From positions 3,720,001 through 3,784,000 of the forward strand of contig NZ_CP042305.1 of NCBI RefSeq assembly GCF_007859675.1: a stretch of DNA of 64,000 bases, written 5' to 3'. Made by a program: the position numbers and the translations under genes. Below, piece after piece: positions 59,045 through 64,000 of the stretch; positions within the stretch are counted from its first letter, which is position 1; each line of letters starts with the position of its first letter. Source of the stretch: Humibacter ginsenosidimutans. Its GTDB lineage: Bacteria > Actinomycetota > Actinomycetes > Actinomycetales > Microbacteriaceae. The notes beneath the pieces are model-generated. The model did not search any database and had not been told where the DNA came from. It worked only from the letters and a program-made list of their open reading frames with translations.

Positions 59045-59968
59045 CGCGGTAGAGCGGCCCGCGGTGGGCGGCGTGGGCGGCTGCTGTTGCGCGAGCGCGG
59101 CGGCCGCGGCATCCATGCGGGCCGTGTCGGCGGTGGCGGCCTCGAGGGAGTGCCGCGCGGCATCCACGGCGCCCACGTTCTGCTGCTCGAGGGCCAGCGC
59201 CTGCTCTGCGTAGGCGACAGCCTGGGCCTGGTAGGCGCGCGCCGCGTCGGAGTTGAGCGCGGCCTGGCGCACGACGGCGGCGAAATGGCGAACGCGCTGG
59301 CCGTCGTCGGGCGCGCAGGTGATGAGCGTGGCGAACGTGTCGCCCTGCATCAGCAGGTAGAGCTCGCGGGTGTCGTGCACCCGCGTCTTCTTGGCGACGC
59401 CGCCGATGATGGCGCCGACCGGCCCGAAGAGCAGTCCGCCCGCCGCGATGCGGGTGAGCGTGGACCTGCTGCTCGTGGCGAGGTTGCCCGCCGTGTCGAC
59501 GGTGGCCGTGATGGCGGGGGTGAGCGCGAACCGGCCCTGCGGCACCTCGAGGTACAGGGGAGTGACGGATGCTCCGCCGTCCCGCCCGCGGTAGCTCGCG
59601 ATCGGGCGCCCCGCCGCGGCGTGCGCCTGGGCGAGGGCCTTCTCGCAGGACTTGAGCCGGTGCGCGCGTTCTTTCGTGGCGGCCGTGAGCCCCTTCTCTG
59701 CGGCGGAGAGGCGGGCGCGGTACTCGGTGACGGCATCCCGTCGTTCGCGCTCGGCGGGAGAGAGCGCCGCGATGCGCGCTTTGCGGTTCGCGCGCAGAAG
59801 GAGCCAGGTGGTGAGTGCGCCGCCGACGAGCAGCAGCGCGAGGACGGTGAGCACGACCGCAGCGACGGCGGAGGCCGGGTCGGCGGCCGTCGCCGATTCG
59901 ATGCGGTCGATGACGGCCGGAGAAGGATCGTAGGTGGGTCCGCCGACGGCGGCGATGAGGTGGAACAT
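59039..59968 (-). CDS. Membrane protein with coiled-coil segment, unknown function
   Basis: 309 residues from an ATG with AGGGA 6 nt upstream. One membrane helix (AVAAVVLTVLALLLVGGAL) is followed by a charged coiled coil (RANRKARIAALSPAERERRD onward), a beta-rich region with a glycine loop (AGGLLFGPVGAIIGGVAKK) and a helical Ala/Gln tail. The glycine loop plus the EL-YLLMQGDTF-like strand recall bacterial PH-like domain proteins. No family is certain. The stop codon lies within a dispersed repeat, so the C-terminus may have been remodelled by its insertion. Confidence 0.65.
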   Translation of the reverse strand: MFHLIAAVGGPTYDPSPAVIDRIESATAADPASAVAAVVLTVLALLLVGGALTTWLLLRANRKARIAALSPAERERRDAVTEYRARLSAAEKGLTAATKERAHRLKSCEKALAQAHAAAGRPIASYRGRDGGASVTPLYLEVPQGRFALTPAITATVDTAGNLATSSRSTLTRIAAGGLLFGPVGAIIGGVAKKTRVHDTRELYLLMQGDTFATLITCAPDDGQRVRHFAAVVRQAALNSDAARAYQAQAVAYAEQALALEQQNVGAVDAARHSLEAATADTARMDAAAAALAQQQPPTPPTAGRSTAG

Positions 59969-60031
59969 GGTGCATCCCTGTGGTGCACGGGCCTGTTGCT
60001 GTGGGCCCTGGGTGGGCCGTGCGACGTGCGA

Positions 60032-60092
60032 TTCACGATGCGCGACACCCGCCGAGTGGCGAATAGAACAGAGTGAGGGATGCCACCGACAT
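60032..60092 (-). promoter_or_regulatory. Duplicated 61-bp upstream element, copy 1
   Basis: TTCACG, 8 nt, then a 47-bp block (60046-60092) matching 61982-62028 at 37 of 47 positions. Read on the minus strand, TGTCGG and TCTATT are 18 nt apart, a possible promoter for the gene starting at 59968. Confidence 0.5.
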
Positions 60093-60168
60093 TTATGCGA
60101 GGAGGGCTCACGTACTAGGCGGCCCGACCCCGCAAGCCGCTGGTGCGCGAGCTCAGCGTCCGGACAGC

Positions 60169-60208
60169 AGAAGGGGCGGCTCGGTGCCGTCACCCAGCCG
60201 CCCCTTCT
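60169..60208. terminator. Terminator of the chitinase gene
   Basis: Perfect 13-bp arms AGAAGGGGCGGCT (60169-60181) and AGCCGCCCCTTCT (60196-60208), 14-nt loop, 10 bp beyond the chitinase stop on the minus strand. Confidence 0.8.
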
Positions 60209-60217
60209 CAAGACGCG

Positions 60218-61702
60218 TCAGGACGCGGTGCACGCCCCCGCGTCGGTCCACACCGAGGAGACGCCGGGCGTCTCGCCCTGCGTCCACCACTTGGCGGTGT
60301 AGTTGTCGCCGTTGTACGACACCTCGGTGCCACCGCCGTACGCGGTGGTCGAGACCCACGCGAGCGCGCAGGTGCCGCCGCCTGAGCCGCCTGAGCCGGT
60401 GCCGCCGCCCGATGCCGGCGTGCCCTGGCACGGTCCGTCATCTGTCCAGGCGCCGCCGGCCGCGGGCGCTCCGCCCTGCGTCCACCACTGGGCCGTCCAG
60501 TTGTGGCCGTTGTAGGAGACCTCCTGGCCCGTTGTGTAGGCGGTGGACGAAACGTACGCGGCGGCGCACTGCGGCGTGGCCGGCGGCGTCGTTCCGCCGG
60601 CCGGCGGCTGCGCAACGGACGAGTTGTTCGCGAAGGCGACCGTTTGGGCCGTGTACGACCAGGCCGGGGCATCCGTGCTGCTGCAGTCGCCCCAGGTCTT
60701 GGAGCTCGTCTCGCTGGCGTCGCACGGGCGGTCGCGGTTCACCGACCAGAACGTGAAGCGGGCCATGCCGTTGGTCTGCGCGAACGTGCGGATGGCGGCG
60801 AAGTCATCGGTGGTGAACATCTCGCCGGAGTCGGAGCGGCCGTCCATGCCGGAGAAGCCCTCGTGCGCCCACGCGGTGGCGGCATCCCACCCGAGATCTT
60901 TCTGCAGCAGTCCGTTGAACGCGGTCAGCGCCGCGATCGTCTGGTCGGCGCCGTTGATGCCGTTGTCGAACGGCATGATCGAGAAGTTGGCCGGCGTGAA
61001 ACCGAGCCCCTTCGCGGTCTTCAGCACGTTCTCGCCGAAGTATCCGGTGCCCGACGACGTGCCGGGCATGGTGATCGACACGTAGAGTCCCGGGTTGGTC
61101 TGCTGCAGAATCTGCGCGGCGCCGAGCTCGTTGTTCACCGCCGTCGTGTTCTCGTACTCCGGCTCCTCGAGGTCGAAGTCGATGGCGTGCAGGCTGTAGG
61201 TGTCGAGCACCTTCTGCAGTGCGGCAGCCTCGGCTTGCGGCGACGAGCAGACTTGCCCGAGCTTGGTGCCCGCATACCCGCCCTGCGACACGGAGACGTC
61301 GCCGCCCGCCGCGCGAATGGTGGAGATCGCGGCGGCGACCGCGGGGTCGGCGCCGATAGCGGTGGTGCCGTCCCAGGTGGCCGTGCAGCCCGAGCCAGCG
61401 AGGATGAACGACAGCTGGAACGCCTTCTGCCCCGTGGCCTGCATGACCGCCGCGATGTCGGGCGGATTGTTGTCGTCGGGCATGAAATACGGTGCCGAGG
61501 CATACCAGTTGGCGCTCAGCGCCGTGGATGCCGCGGTCGTCGAGGTGCTGCTCGACGAGCTCGACCCCGTCGTGCCGCTGTCGGCCGCGTTCGCCACCGT
61601 GGCGCCGAGACCGAGCGTGCCGAGCGTCACCGCGGCCGTGCCGAGTGCGACGGTCGTGCAGAGACGGCGCAGCCGCCCCCGTGTGAGATGTGCAATACGC
61701 AC
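60218..61702 (-). CDS. Secreted chitinase, glycoside hydrolase family 18 with two chitin-binding modules
   Basis: 494 residues from a GTG with AGGAGGG upstream; the frame extends 33 codons further without a ribosome site. The signal peptide runs to about residue 40. The catalytic domain has the GH18 DxDxE motif at Asp175, Asp177 and Glu179 (AIDFDLEEPE) and a chitinase C-type layout. Two CBM5/12 modules at the C-terminus each contain YNGxxxTAxWWTQG (NGHNWTAQWWTQGG and NGDNYTAKWWTQGE). It degrades chitin outside the cell. Monocistronic, with its own terminator. Confidence 0.93.
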   Translation of the reverse strand: MRIAHLTRGRLRRLCTTVALGTAAVTLGTLGLGATVANAADSGTTGSSSSSSTSTTAASTALSANWYASAPYFMPDDNNPPDIAAVMQATGQKAFQLSFILAGSGCTATWDGTTAIGADPAVAAAISTIRAAGGDVSVSQGGYAGTKLGQVCSSPQAEAAALQKVLDTYSLHAIDFDLEEPEYENTTAVNNELGAAQILQQTNPGLYVSITMPGTSSGTGYFGENVLKTAKGLGFTPANFSIMPFDNGINGADQTIAALTAFNGLLQKDLGWDAATAWAHEGFSGMDGRSDSGEMFTTDDFAAIRTFAQTNGMARFTFWSVNRDRPCDASETSSKTWGDCSSTDAPAWSYTAQTVAFANNSSVAQPPAGGTTPPATPQCAAAYVSSTAYTTGQEVSYNGHNWTAQWWTQGGAPAAGGAWTDDGPCQGTPASGGGTGSGGSGGGTCALAWVSTTAYGGGTEVSYNGDNYTAKWWTQGETPGVSSVWTDAGACTAS

Positions 61703-62070
61703 TGTCGTGAACCCTCCTACTTCGTCGTAAGCGGATGCCATCGGCCGGCGCGCGCACGCGGCTGCAGGCGTCTGCAACCCGCGGCGGGCACGCCGAGGCA
61801 TCGACTTTCACTGGAGGCGGCAGCTCGGAAGCTTAGCGGGGGCGGAGGGTGGGGCGTAACCCTTTTGGGGGCGGATGAGGGACCGGATTGTCTGAGATAG
61901 GGCACAGGACCCTGAGCCGCGATCGTCGTGAGCAGATCATCCGGTGCGGTCAACTTGCCGCGTGGAGTTCACGCCGAGCGGCACCCGCCGAGTGGTGAAT
62001 AGAGCAGGACGCACGGGGCCACCGACATCCGCTCGGGGATACGGCTGACAGCTGATCTCTACCGCTCCAA
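61703..62070. other. Intergenic region with 61-bp element, copy 2
   Basis: No gene. The element at 61968-62028 repeats 60032-60092 in the same orientation (TTCACG, 8 nt, then a 47-bp block). The stretch 61800-61880 is G-rich on the plus strand and probably belongs to the chitinase promoter region. Confidence 0.5.
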
Positions 62071-62109
62071 GTACTCACACTTATGCCATTAAGTGTGGAT
62101 AATGAGTAC
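62071..62109. promoter_or_regulatory. Nested palindromic operator/promoter of the Fic gene
   Basis: Inner arms CACACTTA (62076-62083) and TAAGTGTG (62090-62097), spacer TGCCAT; outer arms GTACTCA (62071-62077) and TGAGTAC (62103-62109). A -10-like GATAAT lies at 62099-62104. It precedes the preferred Fic start at 62137. Confidence 0.6.
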
Positions 62110-62136
62110 GCTGTTCCCACAACGGTTGGAGGCTCG

Positions 62137-63354
62137 GTGGTCGAATCAGCAGTCAGCTCCTGGCCTGCGGTGACCTATGAGGACCGCCGATGGGTGACGA
62201 GCTTCGCTCGCGGTGAGGTCTCGGGCAGGCAATGGATTCAGATGCAGCAGCCGTACGCGGCGGCGGTGACTCCGGAGGTCGCGGACCGGAAGGTGTCGAT
62301 CAACTCGCAGCTGCTCGCGGACGCGGAAGAGGCATCCGTTCTGCTGTCGCGCTTCGACAGCCGCGCCGGGGCCACGGTTCTCCCGTTCGAATCCATTCTG
62401 CTGCGCAGCGAATCCGCATCGTCGTCGCAGATCGAGAATCTCACGAGCAGTGCGCGAGCGGTTGCGGAGGCCGAGCTCGGCGAACGTGACCACGGCAACG
62501 CGGCGTTGATCGTGCGCAACGTTCGCGCCTTGTCGGCCGCGCTCGAACTTGCCGACGAGCTGAGCGACGAGACGATCGTCGCCATGCAGGCTGCCCTGCT
62601 CGCGGAGAGCGCCCCGGAAAAGACGGGCGAGTACCGGGTCGAACAGGTCTGGATCGGCGGCAACGCCGTCAGTCCCCACCGCGCGGACTTCATTCCGCCT
62701 GTCGCGGAGCGCGTTCCATCGGCCATGCACGATTTACTGGGCTTCGCGCGCCGCACGGATGTGCCCGTCATTGCCCACGTCGCCATAGCGCATGCCCAGT
62801 TCGAGACCATCCACCCGTTCCTCGACGGCAACGGTCGCACCGGGCGGGCGCTCGTGCAGTCCCTGCTACGGCGACGCGGTACCACCCTGAACGTCGCCGT
62901 GCCCGTGTCGGCCGGCTTGCTGCACGACCTCGATGCCTACTTCGCGGCCCTGACCGCGTACCGTGCAGGTGACATCGAACCGATCGTCACGGTCTTCGTG
63001 GATGCCGCGGGCGAAGCCGTGCGCAACGGCAACCTGCTCTTCGACGACATCCGTACGATTCGGGAGGAATACGACGCCGCGCTCAGTGGGCTGCGCAGCG
63101 ACGCAGCGGCGCGCAGAGTCGCAGGCGTGGCGTTCGAGCATCCGGTCGTCAACGTCGTCCTCTTGCAGCAACACCTGGGCATCGCGGACCAGACGGCCTA
63201 CCGTGCCATCGACACCCTGGTGGAGCGAGGCATTCTGACCCCCGCACGACCGGGGCGACGCAACCGCAGCTGGGCGGCATCCGACATCACGGATGCCCTC
63301 GACCGCTTCGCCGCGCGCGCTGGTCGCCGGGAGGGGGTGCGTGCGGGGCGGTGA
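62137..63354 (+). CDS. Fic family protein (AMP-transferase fold) with internal inhibitory motif and C-terminal winged helix
   Basis: 405 residues from a GTG after GGAGG; an ATG at 62083 lies inside the operator and is less likely. The Fic motif HPFLDGNGRTGR has catalytic His226. An N-terminal inhibitory motif [S/T]xxxE[G/N] is present as SSQIEN (96-101), placing it in the self-inhibited class II Fic group. The last 90 residues look like a winged helix (HPVVNVVLLQQHLGIADQTA), so it may bind its own palindrome. Fic enzymes usually transfer AMP to hydroxyl groups on proteins. No separate antitoxin gene is seen. Confidence 0.9.
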   Translation: MVESAVSSWPAVTYEDRRWVTSFARGEVSGRQWIQMQQPYAAAVTPEVADRKVSINSQLLADAEEASVLLSRFDSRAGATVLPFESILLRSESASSSQIENLTSSARAVAEAELGERDHGNAALIVRNVRALSAALELADELSDETIVAMQAALLAESAPEKTGEYRVEQVWIGGNAVSPHRADFIPPVAERVPSAMHDLLGFARRTDVPVIAHVAIAHAQFETIHPFLDGNGRTGRALVQSLLRRRGTTLNVAVPVSAGLLHDLDAYFAALTAYRAGDIEPIVTVFVDAAGEAVRNGNLLFDDIRTIREEYDAALSGLRSDAAARRVAGVAFEHPVVNVVLLQQHLGIADQTAYRAIDTLVERGILTPARPGRRNRSWAASDITDALDRFAARAGRREGVRAGR

Positions 63355-63470
63355 CGTTGAGGCCGATTGCATGCGCCACAACTGGGGGTATCTCGAACCG
63401 CCTTCGACGCGAGGACGCCGGATTGTGAAGCATCGCTCACCATTAGGCTTGTCGCGCCGAAAGGGGACTC

Positions 63471-64000
63471 GTGGACACATCTGCGGAAGAACAGCCTCAA
63501 GAAGTCGCCGTGCGACGCATTGGGACCGAGGGATCAGAGCTCGCGGTCTTCGAGTTTCAGGGAAAGCTGCGGGATCTGATGGTCTCCAGCCTGCAACAGG
63601 GCTATCTCGCGACCGGTAACTATGTTTCAGACGCGAAGGCGGTGTCACCGCAGGGCGCCATGTCGCTCGGTGTGGCCGGAGCAGCTGCGGGTGCAACGGC
63701 CCTTTCGGCGGCGTTCTCCTCGACCCTGTTCATGGCAACAGCGAACCCGGCGACTCTCATGACCATCGGTAACGGCGTCGGCAGTGCCGTGATGGGCGCG
63801 ACCGGGATCGTTTCGCAGGCGCCCTTCATCGCGGTGGCGAGTTCGCTTCCCGTTGTGGCACCGATCATGGCGATCCAAGCGCTGAACACAGCTGTGATGA
63901 TGCAGCAGTTCAAGCAGGTGGATCGGAAGCTCGATGCGATCAAGGGCACCCTCGACCGAGCGATCGCGCGCACTGAGGCGACGTATGCGGGGGAGCTGCT
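63471..64000 (+). CDS. Unknown protein, hydrophobic core plus coiled coil (3' end cut by window)
   Basis: 176 codons from a GTG after AAAGGGG, open to the window edge. A polar start (about 45 residues) is followed by an Ala/Gly/Ser-rich weakly hydrophobic region (AMSLGVAGAAAGATALSAAF, VVAPIMAIQALNTAVMMQQF) and a predicted coiled coil, VDRKLDAIKGTLDRAIART. I do not recognise the family. The layout recalls pore or membrane-associated effectors, which is speculation. Codon use is less GC-biased than average. It lies 116 bp after the Fic gene in the same direction. Confidence 0.65.
   Translation, partial: MDTSAEEQPQEVAVRRIGTEGSELAVFEFQGKLRDLMVSSLQQGYLATGNYVSDAKAVSPQGAMSLGVAGAAAGATALSAAFSSTLFMATANPATLMTIGNGVGSAVMGATGIVSQAPFIAVASSLPVVAPIMAIQALNTAVMMQQFKQVDRKLDAIKGTLDRAIARTEATYAGEL

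Noticed and set aside
62083..62136. Earlier ATG start for the Fic protein
   Set aside because: It falls inside the palindromic operator and has no ribosome site; the GTG at 62137 follows GGAGG.

Overview
This window looks like a chromosomal segment of a high-GC actinobacterium, most likely a Microbacteriaceae. Supporting signs are the actinobacterial 16S-23S-5S operon with no tRNA in its spacer, the very high third-position GC, a small-type SRP RNA, the many GTG starts and 4-nt ATGA/GTGA gene overlaps, and the gene set (ECF41 sigma factor, ROK and LacI sugar regulators, phosphoketolase). The genus cannot be named from sequence alone. No insertion sequence, prophage or CRISPR array was seen; the unusual material lies in the intergenic DNA.

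Layout. 1-7.4 kb: a DUF2804 gene and a sugar-type MFS transporter diverge from a ROK regulator, followed by a PfkB sugar kinase, a Bcr/CflA-type efflux pump and a GNAT acetyltransferase. 7.5-9.6 kb: small membrane proteins and a YCII-like protein. 9.8-14.2 kb: a 2-oxoacid dehydrogenase operon (E1-alpha, E1-beta, E2, no E3) diverges from a TetR regulator across a clear operator. 14.3-18.2 kb: a secreted GH27 alpha-galactosidase and a membrane molybdopterin oxidoreductase. 18.4-22.1 kb: an ABC-2 exporter operon with its own histidine kinase and response regulator. 22.2-26.3 kb: a PPOX-fold protein, a reductase, an ECF41 sigma factor divergent from an NAD-epimerase-like gene, a PspC protein and tRNA-Ser. 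26.6-33.1 kb: SRP RNA, then phosphoketolase-pta-ackA. 33.3-37.7 kb: a DUF559 protein bracketed by hairpins, then a translationally coupled monooxygenase-BASS transporter-SDR operon. 38.1-42.9 kb: dnaX (apparent C-terminal frameshift), recR and an HtrA-like protease. 42.9-52 kb: a LacI regulator divergent from a complete L-arabinose locus (ABC importer, araD, FGGY kinase, araA). 52.2-58.0 kb: one rRNA operon. 58.1-64 kb: DUF4352 protein, a membrane/coiled-coil protein, a GH18 chitinase, a Fic protein, and a truncated unknown gene.

How the genes work together. Most of the metabolic genes scavenge plant or fungal sugars: secreted alpha-galactosidase and chitinase outside the cell, arabinose uptake and conversion to xylulose-5-phosphate, and phosphoketolase plus Pta plus AckA to turn xylulose-5-phosphate into acetyl-phosphate, acetyl-CoA or acetate and ATP. 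Thus the arabinose locus could feed the phosphoketolase operon about 15 kb away.

The most interesting observations are: three copies of a roughly 90-100 bp nested inverted repeat built from two conserved boxes; a DUF559 gene lying between two related hairpins; a word-perfect ECF41-type promoter over the start codon of the sigma gene; multi-site LacI and TetR operators; a 61-bp element duplicated upstream of two genes; a 1-nt frameshift at a G5 tract in dnaX; several period-specific tandem repeats; and a strongly favoured 7-mer (GGATGCC/GGCATCC).
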